Assembly: GCA_016648135.1 (NCBI GenBank) | Contig: JADDOH010010096.1 | Span: forward strand, 1-64,000 | DNA from: Agrypnia vestita | Taxonomy: Eukaryota > Arthropoda > Insecta > Trichoptera > Phryganeidae | DNA: 64,000 nucleotides | Reading direction: 5' to 3' | Shown here: piece after piece, positions 53,001 to 64,000 of the stretch | How positions within the stretch are numbered: position 1 is the stretch's first letter | Layout of the letters: every line of letters begins with the position of its first letter | The notes under the pieces: generated by a model | What the model was told of the DNA's origin: nothing | Seen by the model: only the letters and a program-made list of their open reading frames with translations | The model's database searches: none | Program-made: the position numbers and the translations under genes

Positions 53001-53900
53001 CATCCACACATTTTTAAGTGTATATATGTTCAAAATTTGTATTCTTTCAAATATTTAAAGAGACCATGCTAGAGACCTATATGAATGATCCTTTCCATGA
53101 CATATTTTACATATATTTTGCTGGTGGTAATTAAATAATTAATTAAATTAATAATTAATTAGTAATGAAATTTGAAGTAATAATTATTTGTAAATTACAC
53201 TAGATTTTTTTCAGGAAGGTCCATTCTTACTACACGTATTGTAAAAGAAAGTGTATAAGTAGTCCTATTGATAACGATTAAAAATATTTCTTATATTATT
53301 ATGTATTTATTTATTTAATTCAACTTAAAAGATATTAGCAGTAATTAATATCGAAATAAAAAATGTATTACTTTGTACGGCGGCGGACATCCTGAGACTA
53401 TTTTAATGAATTAAAAATAAATTTAGTGTCACACAAAGATAGATGATCGGATTCTATACGTAACTATACTATATATTTTATTGACTCAATCTTGCAGGAA
53501 CGGACCTTCATTGAGGTATAGGACACATCATATTTCAATTACTTTTATGAGGGCAAATAAAAAATGTACAAGTTTTTTTGTAGATTAATTAAAAAAGATT
53601 TTTTTAAATAAACACCTCTTCATGAAGTGTTTCTAGTTCGAGTTATTCAATGCTTTTCAAATCTACCTACCGACAGAGCGCAGACACACTGCGGTTTCAA
53701 ATGCCGCGGAAAGGCATCCCTTATTTCCGAGCGGGAAATGAAAGCCTCCATGCAGCCATCATTTACTGCGCGACAGCCTTCGCGCTATAGTTCATGGATC
53801 TTGCAATGAGGTTTCTATTATATATTGTTACACCGCTCGAAATATGTTACCATATCACTCAACGAAACTACGAATCATTGTTGGTGGAAAGAGGACTATT
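53001..53900. other. Gene-free AT-rich stretch with a balanced patch at 53660-53810
   Basis: CACACTGCGGTTTCAAATGC and GGAAATGAAAGCCTCCATGC occur in unique sequence; a 60-codon frame there is not recognised. Confidence 0.3.
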
Positions 53901-54107
53901 GAATGAATAGGTATATGATGCATAGGTATATATAGGGTATATACATGGAAAGTAGACCATTGAATGAATAGGTATAAGATGCATAGGTATATATAGGGTA
54001 TATACATGGAAAGTAGACCATTGAATGAATAGGTATAAGATGCATAGGTATATATAGGGTATATACATGGAAAGTAGACCTTTGAATGAATATGTATATT
54101 ATGCATT
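53901..54107 (+). repeat. 61-bp minisatellite, about 3.4 units
   Basis: Units start at 53901, 53962, 54023 and 54084 with GAATGAATAGGTATAAGATG, then GGTATATATAGGGTATATAC and ATGGAAAGTAGACCATT. The middle units are almost identical. It produces repetitive spurious frames on the minus strand. Confidence 0.9.
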
Positions 54108-54976
54108 TTTACGGTGCCTATACAACAAATTGGTCTAAAATCAATTTACATTGTAACTTTAATTCTTATTCCTAACTTTTAGTGTTTTCCAACATTGCAT
54201 ATCCTTTTTGATTTTATCATATATTAATTAATGCTTTTTATGTTTTTTATATTATGTTGTCTTTTATAATGTCTATCTTGCATTATTATTTTTTATTTTT
54301 CCTTTTTTCTTTTATATAAACTGCAGAAAATATTCTAGAACAGGCCTAGCCTAAGTGGTAAATCGCCAAATTATATTCTGAATATATTTTGTATAAACAA
54401 ATAATAAAAAATATTAATTCCTTAACGTAATTGATCTATAAGTTTTATTATATCATACTGTGTAATTTTAATAAACTTCTACTTTTTACACTATTTTTAC
54501 CAAATAAATAGGTTATTATTTATCCGACATCTTTAGTGAGGTTAACCACAACCTGTAGTTATTTTCTAAACTATATTTCTATATTCTGATATCGGTGTTT
54601 AAGACGCAATAACTCAAAATGTCGGAAACAGAGTAGGCAACTTAATTCTTTGGAAAAACTCAAGCGATCGTTTTTTTCCCCATATCTCAACACCGCTGTC
54701 ACTTATCACCTTGTGAAGCCCATAAAAAGTTTTTATCTCCTTTCGGTAGGTTCTAGAGAGGATGTATGCTACCTTTCTTAAGACATTTCTAGCTTTTTCA
54801 ATCAATTTACAAGAAAACTCTTTCGGAGAATTCAACTCACACTTCGCAATTTTTTTTGTAAAAAATATTTGTTTGAGTTTCTTTGTGAATTATAATGATG
54901 CAAATGATATGAATGGTTTCAATTTCGATTCAAATCAATTTCAATACTTTTTAAATTAAGAATAAATTATATAAAT
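54108..54976. other. Gene-free AT-rich stretch
   Basis: Overlapping frames on both strands at 54614-54959 have no recognisable product (the minus one reads FSCKLIEKARNVLRKVAYIL and could be a decayed LINE end, unproven). Confidence 0.3.
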
Positions 54977-54992
54977 CTCATAGAGACAAGGC

Positions 54993-55038
<46 letters not shown>

Positions 55039-55210
55039 CGAGAAAAGTGGATGGAAATCTCTTATACGATGGCTCAGGGCTTACAACCTTTGCACTGTGT
55101 GGAGTGATCTCTTAAGCCAGCTCATACTGCTTGTAAGCCCTGAGCCATCGTATTAGAGACTTCCATCCAGTTTTCTCATATATAAATTAGCTTCGTCTCT
55201 ATGAGACTTA
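54977..55210. mobile_element. MITE family A copy with (AT)n expansion
   Basis: CTCATAGAGACAAGGCTATT at the left and AGCTTCGTCTCTATGAGACT at the right; arms GATGGAAATCTCTTATACGA against TCGTATTAGAGACTTCCATC. The AT microsatellite lies inside the left arm. Confidence 0.8.
54993..55040. repeat. AT dinucleotide microsatellite
   Basis: An almost uninterrupted TA run of about 20 units inside the MITE. Confidence 0.9.
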
Positions 55211-55379
55211 ATCTTAATCATTCCTCTGGGGACAAAATCTAGTAACTGCGTTCTTAGAACATACTTTCATTTAAAAATATTGATTAATAAATAAATTTAT
55301 TAGACTGAAGATAATTTCGTAAGAATATTAAAAGTAAATTGCTTAGTTAAATTTAAAATATAATTTTTATATAAACTTT
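55211..55379. other. Short gene-free spacer
   Basis: Nothing recognised. Confidence 0.3.
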
Positions 55380-55560
55380 ATGCTACAAACACATTATTAT
55401 TGCTACTATAGTTTCAAGAGGAGTAGACTCTCTCATCATTAGATATATTTAATAACTACTCTAAAGTTAATGCGCTTCTCGAAACAGTAGTAGTAATAAA
55501 TTACTCAAATATTGTGTTAATAAAAATTATATTTTAAATTGAAACGTTGCTTCGCGTAGT
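55380..55560. mobile_element. Decayed PLE foldback (ACTATAGTTTC family)
   Basis: GCTACTATAGTTTCAAGAGG and CTCGAAACAGTAGTAGTAAT are inverted relics of the hammerhead arms; TCTCTCATCATTAGATATAT corresponds to the CTCTCATCATCAGGTATAGA of 35480. Cores are mutated on both sides. Confidence 0.55.
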
Positions 55561-57400
55561 TCCTGCCAAACCATTCAACACTTAATTAAATTCTACATTT
55601 TATATTCTCAAGATAATATAAAAGTTATTACAATACACTAAAAAAAAGACGGTGTGTACTCATGTACGCGTAAAGTTTTTCATGTGTTAAAATGACACGT
55701 GTTAAAAATATTTCCATCATGATAGCAGGTACTAGCTTTTATATTTAATACTTTGAAACACGTTATATTGACAGATGTGTGTGAAACAAACCGGTTGCTA
55801 CCAACTATTAAAATAATACTAGTGCTTATTTTATATAATATTCGTCACATCAAAGTTGACGAAGTGTACAATGTTATATAGTAGGGGTCAACGCATGATA
55901 ATTAGCATACCGAAAATCAGAATTGCCCGTATCCTCTGTTTTATTATCTAATTTTTATCGAAAAATACCCGAATTTTTTTTTAAACTATCTTCATGAACG
56001 ACTCTCTGAAAACTTTTGAACTGAAATCTTATAATAATACTTGCCTACCAAGATTATTTATTACATATATTAATTCTTTTTTTTTTTGACTTGCATTACA
56101 ACAGGCAATCCTTTGATGCACAACGCAGTATAATTTATATGATAATAATTTTGCATATTCTGATTACTTTTAAACTTCTCATCGAGAAAGATTTTACATT
56201 TCTGTAAATTTGTAAGTAGGTAAAGGCAACCTCTGTAACTAGTTAAAAATATATTAATTTAGTTTTGTAACTGTGTATTAACATTTATGTACAAGGGTAG
56301 AAGTAATTGACAACCGTTAGCGACGTTTGCTATAAATCTTATTTAATTGACAATTATTTAATTGAGGGTAATGAAAACAAACTAACGCAGAACCACTCAC
56401 ATTTCAGCGAAAATTTCAGCCAACAAAGTAAAAAGAATTGAAGAATGCTGAAAACTAGGCGAACAAATATTTATAAACAAGCTTATACTCGTACTCTTGT
56501 GGACGCGGCATCTATTCAAGTCTAGTATAAGAAACCCTACTTAGATCACCTTGTCTTGAGGAGGACAGTTTTATGGAACTATTCATTTTTATACAGAATA
56601 TACTATATAATTTTATACATTTTTATATTAACTATACAGTTTTATGGAACTATACATTTACACATATGACATAAAATAGTAGTATTAATATTGTATTATA
56701 GATCAAATAAACATTATTTATATAATTATTACTCATTTTTATTTTGAATGATTATATTACTTGGAAAACGATTAGATAATTATGTTTCTAGATAAATTAC
56801 ATACCTTTCTAAATATAGATTAGTAAAGTAGTTTGTGTAACAGATATTTGTAACCTAATATAAAAAAACAGTTAAAGATGTAGAAAGGGAATAATTAAAT
56901 TAAATAAAAAAACTGAATAAAATAGATTTTTATTTTTGCGTAATTTTTTTTGATTATTTTTCTATTTTATTGTCATATTTACATTATATCTTTACAATGA
57001 TGTTATATAGATTTCGGGATGTCTTGTATGCATCTAATAATGTGTTTAACTACACAGATAGTTTATAGAGAGTTGGCTCACATTCACAAGAATCTGTGGA
57101 AACTTAAGCATAAAAAATAATAAATATGTTCTTCAATATTTTTTTGAAAATGATTTTGTGCTAACAAATAAATAAATATATTACCAGCAACCGAAATAAA
57201 CCACTACATAAATTAAAAATTATCAAATAAATCTCTCCCACATGTACAGTATTCCATCCCTACCTTTGTGAACTAAAATTTGGCGTGTTAAAACACATAT
57301 ATCTTAGCAATGGTCATTTTGGTTGACCATTTCCCAAAAATGTTCGTGGCTGTACTAAATTCTTTATATTTTACGTCTTTTGCAGACCCCCATTACAATA
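55561..57400. other. Long gene-free AT-rich stretch
   Basis: No supported gene, RNA or clear repeat. A short local duplication around TTTTATGGAACTATTCATTT and TTTTATGGAACTATACATTT (56570 and 56640) is seen. Confidence 0.4.
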
Positions 57401-57788
57401 ATTCGTCACGTTTCTCACCCCCAGCGGCCCCGGCCGCCCTCCGACCCCAGCCGGTGCACTGCTTAGTGCTAATCCACAGTTCTGTAATCAACTCGTGACC
57501 TTACTACTATACGGGGGTAATTATTTTCTATAGAGAATGACCTCGTCCGTTTCACAAACCATACGGGTTTATTTATCGTCTCGACCAATGAAATAGCTAT
57601 CTAACTATACGGCATGCCGTTAAAGTGTTTACAGAGAATAAACATTACAATGACGTATGTGCAAGATTTTTCCTGTGCTGTTTGCTAATCGTAAACTACG
57701 TAGTTAACACCTGGAATCCTGAATATATCCTGGAAAAACAATGATAACCTGTCGGGGCCGAAAATTCCATTGTCTTCTCCCGAAAAAT
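57401..57788. other. GC-richer patch (57405-57460) and flank, no gene
   Basis: CGTCACGTTTCTCACCCCCA, GCGGCCCCGGCCGCCCTCCG lie in unique sequence; the 62-codon frame at 57310-57498 is compositional. Confidence 0.3.
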
Positions 57789-58272
57789 GCATCATACCCA
57801 TGATATTTTGATCGCGCTAGCATTTATAGGATCCACGTTAATAGATGAAGAAGAATACAAATGGCTTATTTTGCAGGTGTAACAGACTTTTTTGTCCATA
57901 ATATTTCTGGTATAAACACAGCATCGTAAAATTTGGATTAGAACTGTAAATACTGCATCAACCGTTTCAGAGATATACAAAATGTATAAATTTGATTAGT
58001 CGCTTAAGGATTGATTAATTTCCCTCCTGAACATTGCATCATACCCACATGATATTTTGATCGCGGTAGCATTTATAGGATCCAAGTTTATGGCGAAAAA
58101 TCTTAGGTACGAATTGTCCCTTTTGACGAAGACAAATACAAATTGCTTATTTTGCAGGTTTAACAGACTTTTTTGTCCATAATATTTCTGGTATAAACAC
58201 AGCTTCTTAAAAACCGTTTCAGAGATATACAAAATTTATAAATTTGATTAGTCGCTTAAGGATTGATTAATA
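57789..58272 (+). repeat. Direct tandem duplication, about 245-bp unit x 2
   Basis: GCATCATACCCA starts the units at 57789 and 58036. Shared blocks: GATATTTTGATCGCG, TAGCATTTATAGGATCCA, AACAGACTTTTTTGTCCATA, TGGTATAAACACAGC and GATTAGTCGCTTAAGGATTG. The units differ by small indels, so the duplication is not recent. Confidence 0.85.
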
Positions 58273-59289
58273 TCAAACGAAACGTCGAATACAAATAAGT
58301 TACGGTGATATTGCGTCTTTAATTGAATTGAATCGTTAAAAACATGTTTGATGTAGGGTTGGTTACATCAATTCTAGTTTTATGTATCAGGTAATTTAAA
58401 AATTATGTAATATAAGAATAACGTGCCGATATCTAAACAAGTTATTCGTGTAAATCCAATATTTCGATAAAATTGATGGCTATTATTTCCATAATGTTGT
58501 GGAATTTTCAGAAACAGCTTGCACATTTTTCCCTCAGATTTACATAATTACATTAAAAAAGATATCCATCTACCCATAAAATAAAGTAAACTTAGTCTCT
58601 TCTACTCTACATTCATGTATATAATATATATACATACATCGATCTTCAAATCCACTTTTATAATGCTTAAGCTTCACTAAGTGTTTAATCAGATTAAATA
58701 AAATATATTTTCTTTCTTTCGTTTCATTATTCATTCATTATCTTTTTCGTTTTATTTTATCTGCCATTTTGCAGGATCAAAGTCCATCAAATAAAAATAT
58801 CAGCAGATGATTTAATTACCAACGACTGATTTATGTCTTTAATTTATTTTTCTCTGAGAATGCTTTGTCAATGCATATACATGGTATTACAATTATAATA
58901 TATGTATAAACAGCTAAAAGCTACTAGTGACGATTTACTTCAAAGATTTGAATTATTCGCGATGGACACAACTTTCTAGGCGGTATGGTTAAAATGATCG
59001 CGTTTTCATATGCACAAATGTATAGCGATTTCAGAAAGCTTCGTTGAAATTTACGGTGGAGCATATTTAAATCCAGACCGTGGTCAGTAGGACGAATGAA
59101 GACAGCCGAAAAGTTCAAGGAAGCTACGAGGAGTTGTAGAAATGAGATGTCGAAATAGTAAATAAATCACTAAGGGTGGCACGTGAAAGAGTGAGTCCCA
59201 CCCTCATAAATCCTTTATTTATTGTCACGTTCTGTACCTCTTTACGTTTCGTACAACCGGCGCGTATGCGGGTGTACTACGTGCGACTC
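58273..59289. other. Gene-free AT-rich stretch
   Basis: No supported feature. Confidence 0.4.
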
Positions 59290-59669
59290 TTAGGCCGGCG
59301 CCACACTGAGCGTATCTTCCGCCGCGTCTTTGACGTCGCGTCAAATCCTCAATCGAATTTAGCAGTCACATACAATATTCCGCGGCGGATTCAGTCTGCA
59401 ATAATCACACGTGCGTACGCAGTTCGGACGATCCGCCGAATGTGGCGCGTTGCATTTAAAACGTGAGACGCGACGTCACCGATTTTACGTCGACGTAAGT
59501 TCCGCGGGCGGAGAATCGAACAGGCGCCGAAGCGAGCGTTCCGCCAGCATATCGGCCGACGATCTGCTCAGTGTGTTCGATAAGCGCATATTGTACGGAA
59601 AGAAATGTAACAGCGTTTCGCGACGTCAAAGACGCGGCGGAAGACACGCTCAGTGTGGCGCCGGTCTTA
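59290..59669. mobile_element. CpG-rich MITE with about 50-bp TIRs and TTA target duplication (Harbinger-like)
   Basis: The element spans 59293-59666 (374 bp) between TTA at 59290-59292 and TTA at 59667-59669. The left terminus GGCCGGCGCCACACTGAGCG continues CGCCGCGTCTTTGACGTCGC; the right terminus is its near-perfect reverse complement. A 3-bp TTA duplication and G-starting TIRs fit PIF/Harbinger MITEs. The element is far richer in G+C and CpG than its flanks. Frames inside it (96-105 codons) read through the TIRs and are not genes. Confidence 0.8.
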
Positions 59670-60179
59670 TACAAAGTGATTCTGATCCGCAGTACTTCAT
59701 GATAGCGGTGGCACATAAGAAAAGATAATTTAATATGAATTAAATATGAAATATTATACTCAGACATTTATTTCATATTATAAAAATTTACACACAATGA
59801 TTTTTTATTTACTTTTTATCAAATATATGAAACATTAAAAATTTTACATGTAATGGTATAAATATTGCATATATGGTAGAAATTTTTTGAGACTAATTCT
59901 ATACTGAAAATCAGCCGATAAAAAATATGTATTCACATGGCACATTAAGGGGTTAAAACACCACCTCGGGGAAGTAACGTTTAGATAGGAGGTGGGTGGT
60001 TTTTTACAAGGAGGTGATCAATTCATTTTATTTATTTTAATTGCTAGGAATTTATTATTAAGGTATCAACAATGTAGCATATCTGATTTGGAAAAAAGTT
60101 TTTGTAAAATTGAGAGCAATTTGAAGAAAAAAAATTTGAACGATTGTATTTAAAAAATGGTTTATCGGATTAAGAAAAT
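59670..60179. other. AT-rich stretch
   Basis: A TAAGGGGTTAAAACACCACC-type motif at about 59945 may be a relative of the 4800/26538 repeat. No gene. Confidence 0.35.
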
Positions 60180-60655
60180 GTGATCCAATTGAGCTGAAAC
60201 TTGGCAAGTAGACTCGTGGCGACGATAAAGAAGAACTATCAAATTTTCGTTAAAAAAATTAATAATTATAGTATAATTTCGGATTTTTAGAAATTTTATT
60301 GGTTTTTTCAAATTGAAATCATTAGAAAAGTTTGATTAGCAACGGCGGCCCGATAACGTCGCGGAATATTTTCTAAATTTATTATAATTACTCCGTCGTT
60401 ATACATAATAGGTACTTCACTACGAATGTCGAAAATCTAAATTGACTGACAAATGTTTTTAGAATTTAATCTTCAAAGCATGAAGTGTCTTATCAAAGCT
60501 CAAAACATCTGATATTTTAGAAATATATCAAATTACTGTAAGTTTAGTGTTATGTTATATGTTTTAATTCGCCTTTAATTGTTGTTATATTTTACAAATT
60601 AAGGGAGTATAATAAAAACTTGGTTTTTATGGGTTTCTTTTTTACTCACATTTCA
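60180..60655 (+). repeat. Repeat family B copy, long variant
   Basis: Starts at GATCCAATTGAGCTGAAACT and runs through AGCAACGGCGGCCCGATAAC to AAGGGAGTATAATAAAAACT, TTTATGGGTTTCTTTTTT. It matches 570-985 over most of its length and supplies the 3' end that copy lacks. Confidence 0.8.
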
Positions 60656-61067
60656 CTTGGTACAACCATTAAAATCTGATAAAATAATTCAAATATAGAA
60701 TATTTAATTTAGATATTTCAATTACTTGGAGATAATTCCGTAACGTATTTATAATGTAAGTGTATTCAATGTACATACATTTTGTACCTAACCTTGTGTT
60801 AAGACAGTTCCGAGAGAGTTTCTCAGATTTTCAGGTCAGTGACAATTCTATTAAATTAGATTTCAGAAGCGTCCCTTGTGCCCTGTCTCAGCTAGTATGT
60901 ATGTACATTTTATATTCTAGGGTCTGTAGAATATTTAATGGATTAATGTTTTTTTTTAATCTTAGAAATACTCACATAGATGATCACACATGTGGAAATA
61001 AATACAATTGTTTTTAAGTTCTACCTTTTTAATTAATAAGTGCTCAAACATATTTGCTATCAAGAAT
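60656..61067. other. Gene-free AT-rich stretch
   Basis: No supported feature. Confidence 0.35.
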
Positions 61068-61300
61068 AATGCTGTCTACAATCCCTGCATTTGAAAAATT
61101 ATCATTAGTGTACAAATATACCTTGTTACCAAGAATATCACATTCATATCAAGTTATATGTATTACTTGACTATGTCCTTATATGTATTACTTGTCATTA
61201 GTGTTTGAACATAATTATTTCTTAGAATCGTGCAGAAATACAAAAACCTTAATTAATTCTTAGAATTATACAGCATCAAGTTGTTGAATGTAAAATATTT

Positions 61301-61338
61301 AGATTGATAATGCCCTCATAAGGCAAAACGCGTCTCAG
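61301..61338 (+). ncRNA. Hammerhead-like relic
   Basis: TTGATAA, extra T, stem II GCC/GGC, AAA, palindromic ACGCGT, C. Two core changes make it inactive. Confidence 0.3.
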
Positions 61339-61486
61339 AAAATTAAAAAGTTAAACCTTAAACAATTGTTTTAATTTCCAAATGTGTGATTATGGAGTTC
61401 TACAAACTTACCTCTGAAACAATAAATTTACATAAATTATGTTTCTTAAAATTAAATTTAGACTACTATTTGAAGGAGAACTCCTA

Positions 61487-61596
<110 letters not shown>

Positions 61597-62028
61597 AGAC
61601 TATCGTCATCACTCAGCCAATAACTAACTAGTTGCGGCTTTTTCTTTCAAAATTATTTTTATTTAAGTCGCGAAATTTTTATTTATTAATTTTTGTACAA
61701 TCGACTATCCTAATTTCGAATGTCTTGCGTCCGTAACTCGCTGGAATCAGGCTGGAATAACAATGACAACACTGATGAAGACCAGCCACTAATGAGGCCC
61801 GGACGTGACACGTCAATCAGCGCGCGGTTCAGGTTACACACAAGGATCGTTATTATTTATTATTATGTACCGTGATTTTACTTCGGCCAGTTTATACATA
61901 ATATAGGTCGATTTCAATTTTTACGCAAAAAAATTATATTGCGGATGTGAATGTAAAGTCGATACAAGCGTTTTATGACTTTATGAAAAGAAGTGATTGT
62001 AGAAAATGCAGGGATTGTAGACAGCATT

Positions 62029-62383
62029 ACTTTATGTAAAGAAAATGAGCATAAAGAACACCGTGGTTCATTTCATTGCCGATAAATTGGCGTTTATAGG
62101 ACAAAAATAATTATTTGCTTGCTTGATACGTACACACAATACAAATAATTTAGGATAATATGTAACAAGCCTATCGGCCACTCCCTAACTCGCAAGATGT
62201 ATTCTGAAGTAGGTATCGACGTCTAATATTTATTTTGAAAGGAAGTACATACAGTCAAAATAAAGAGCAAAAGTATTATTAAAAAATATTAAAGTATCAC
62301 GCGAGATGCAGTTCGTTTTCTCAATAGGCTGTCTTACTAATATGAACTTATTTGTAGCATATTCGACAGATTCAATGAAGGAT
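62029..62383. other. Gene-free stretch
   Basis: No supported feature. Confidence 0.3.
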
Positions 62384-62510
62384 GGGCACGATGGTTTGGA
62401 CAAGTGGAACGTTTATGCAAGGAGAAGACGGTATACAAGTCTTGAAGGTAACAGGAATAGAGGATCTCGCACGATTGAGTTAAACCAGATACTGCATAAG
62501 TAGATGCAAT
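62384..62510 (+). mobile_element. Decayed LINE fragment, 63440-63900 family
   Basis: GATGGTTTGGACAAGTGGAA, CAAGTCTTGAAGGTAACAGG and AATAGAGGATCTCGCACGAT align with 49781-49900 (GATGGTTGGTAATGTAGAAC, AAGCTAACAGGAATAGAGGG). Several substitutions and indels. Confidence 0.6.
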
Positions 62511-63430
62511 GATATAATAAACCGTAGATACGTTACAAGCGTGAAATCTTGGCAACTCAAAAGTAAGGTAATTAATTGCTTACTTGTATTCGTTATCGAA
62601 CGGACCTTCGTTGTGATCAGGCGCGACGCTACGCGAATAAAGGAACAGAGTATCGTACACTATTGTAAGAATGAGTATGTTATTTTAGTCACCGTGACTT
62701 CAAATTACCTGATTTTTCTGTCTGCACGCACGTTTGTGTGCCGCGATTTGTTGTCTCTTTCAATGCAAAATTTGCTACATATGAAAGCCGGCTAGCGTGG
62801 AAATAACGTGTCTATATTATAATACGTCAATGAGTAGATGTACAAAAGATAAAAGGACAGGAGTGGTGTGTCAGGGTTAGAAGACGTCAGTAAGTATCCC
62901 CTGAGGCCAAAGGGCTCGAAGGTAATTCTGAAAAATATCACTAGGTGCCGCCAAGAACGTTGCCATGTCACAAAACGTTTAATCGTGAATTTCTTTTGTG
63001 TATTACAAATTCAATCGATTGTTCAAATGAAAAATGTACGAAACTCAAATACAGAACGCGAACGACGCTCCATTAAGTATTCCAGTTCTGACTCTCGTGA
63101 TCGAATTGGAAATATCAAACCCAACCACCGGGCGGAGTTTTTCTCTGTTTCCGTTTAACCTGAAATTGTAAAGAACTTTGTATTTTTCCACATCCAGGCG
63201 TCTTTTGCTTTGATGTTTAACCCGACTAAAAGCGACGGATTTCAAAAAGCCACTAAAGCCTTTACCTGGATCCGCGGGGGCGCTAAACACTGCCGAGTGG
63301 ACTGGCTGTCAGACGTCAAATGTCAGCTGTCATAAGGACTCCCGCGGATAGGATGTTCCTGAAATAATTACACTTGGCTTGTGAATATTACTGAAAATAT
63401 TAAAAAATATTAATCTAGTATCCACTACCA
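62511..63430. other. Gene-free stretch with a balanced unique patch at 63180-63360
   Basis: TTACCTGGATCCGCGGGGGC, AAATGTCAGCTGTCATAAGG and ACTCCCGCGGATAGG occur without repeat copies; no supported exon. Confidence 0.3.
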
Positions 63431-63900
63431 CAGTAACACAACACTGGTGTACGGAAGCGAAGCCTGGAGCTGGCAGAAGAAGAACGAAAGTAGATTGAAT
63501 GCAGTGGAGATGATATCCCTCAGACGCATGTGTGACAAATCAATTTATGATAGAATAAAGAATGCAGATATTAGGAAAGAATGTAAAGCCGAACTTAGCG
63601 TAATTAATAGAATTATGAAAGGGTCGCTCAGATGGTTTGCGCATATTGAGCGAATGAATGAGGAAAGAATGGTAAGAAAGATATATAATGCAAGTGTTTA
63701 TGGCGCCAGAAAGAGAGGGCGACCGCGGAAGACGTGGCATGACCGAATTAACCAGATACCGGAAAATGGCGAGCATGCATGCGAAGATGTATGAATGTGA
63801 ATGAGGCGAGAGTTGTATGTCAGGACAGAAGAGTGTGGCGCTCCATCCTCTCTGCCTATTCCCACGGGGAAACGGCGTGATGGTAAGTAAATAAGTAAGT
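63431..63900 (+). mobile_element. RTE-like LINE 3' end, best copy of its family in the window
   Basis: The coding remnant (next entry) is followed by CTATTCCCACGGGGAAACGG, CGTGATGG and the tail TAAGTAAATAAGTAAGTAAC. A stop codon close to a short AAGT-type tail and 5' truncation at about 63430 indicate target-primed insertion. Sister copies: 5440, 18745, 49775, 62384. Confidence 0.85.
63447..63862 (+). pseudogene. LINE reverse transcriptase C-terminal region, frameshifted near its end
   Basis: 63447-63794 reads YGSEAWSWQKKNESRLNAVE, MISLRRMCDKSIYDRIKNAD, IRKECKAELSVINRIMKGSL, RWFAHIERMNEERMVRKIYN and ARKRGRPRKTWHDRINQI. YGSE.W......SRL.A.EM..LR, RIKN..I...C and RW.GH.ERM are the insect RT-terminal signatures. 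A deletion around 63765 breaks the frame. In another frame CMNVNEARVVCQDRRVWRSI and LSAYSHGETA follow, the ordinary C terminus of this family. No polymerase core. Confidence 0.8.
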
Positions 63901-64000
63901 AACAACCATAGTATTATCGATGACAAGTAATGATAGAACGCGATATATTCCTACGATAAATTCCATTCGCAAGTTGATTGTTTGCTTTGTTACCTTACCT
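63901..64000. other. End of window, no feature
   Basis: Nothing recognised. Confidence 0.3.

Noticed and set aside
53855..54106. Periodic Tyr/Ile-rich minus-strand protein
   Set aside because: Translation of the 61-bp minisatellite.
53901..54107. CRISPR array
   Set aside because: Units are contiguous with no unique spacers, in a eukaryotic setting.
59176..59767. Arg/Ser-rich frames of 96-105 codons
   Set aside because: They run through the CpG-rich TIRs of a MITE.

Overview
This window looks like a piece of an insect (at least arthropod) nuclear genome. It is strongly AT-rich, has no bacterial-style gene packing, and is filled with decayed animal retroelements: jockey/CR1-like and RTE-like LINE 3' ends, Penelope-like elements (PLEs) with GIY-YIG endonuclease remnants, foldback and MITE-type DNA repeats, and microsatellites. 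The order cannot be fixed from the sequence alone. Most open frames in the window are accidental.

Only one host coding exon is well supported. It lies at about 31.28-32.07 kb on the + strand, is GC-rich inside an AT-rich setting, and ends in a good splice donor. It encodes a low-complexity, Ser/Lys/Pro-rich protein segment with an AT-hook-like motif; I do not recognise the family. About 1.5 kb downstream, in the following intron, is a very strong branch point, pyrimidine tract and CAG followed at once by GTAAG. This is either a recursive (zero-length exon) splice site or the acceptor of a 69-nt in-phase terminal exon.

Layout: 0-11 kb holds a PLE foldback, a jockey-like LINE 3' end, a 420-bp LINE insertion with a 13-bp target duplication, and several copies of a short ACTCCC/GGGAGT repeat. 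11-26 kb holds a PLE endonuclease remnant, MITEs, LINE tails, a TATA-type promoter candidate, two palindromic PLE-like insertions with 13-bp target duplications, and several GC-richer unique islands that could be cis-regulatory. 26-36 kb holds four large foldbacks and the host exon. 36-53 kb holds RTE, jockey, PLE and tRNA-headed elements. 53-64 kb is mostly repeat-poor AT-rich sequence with a 61-bp minisatellite, a CpG-rich Harbinger-like MITE, a long ATT microsatellite and a final LINE fragment.

The most interesting system is a set of at least fifteen hammerhead-ribozyme-like motifs. Each has CTGANGA, a hairpin, GAA(A), a short palindromic or near-palindromic stem III, UH, and a closing stem I. 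They occur in many sequence-unrelated repeat families. Three lie directly downstream of GIY-YIG endonuclease remnants in the same orientation, which is the arrangement expected of PLE terminal repeats. Stems I and II differ in sequence between families yet usually keep pairing. Two of the repeat copies share a tRNA-like region, one of them with intact Pol III A and B boxes, and in the other copy this region leads into a hammerhead-bearing tail.
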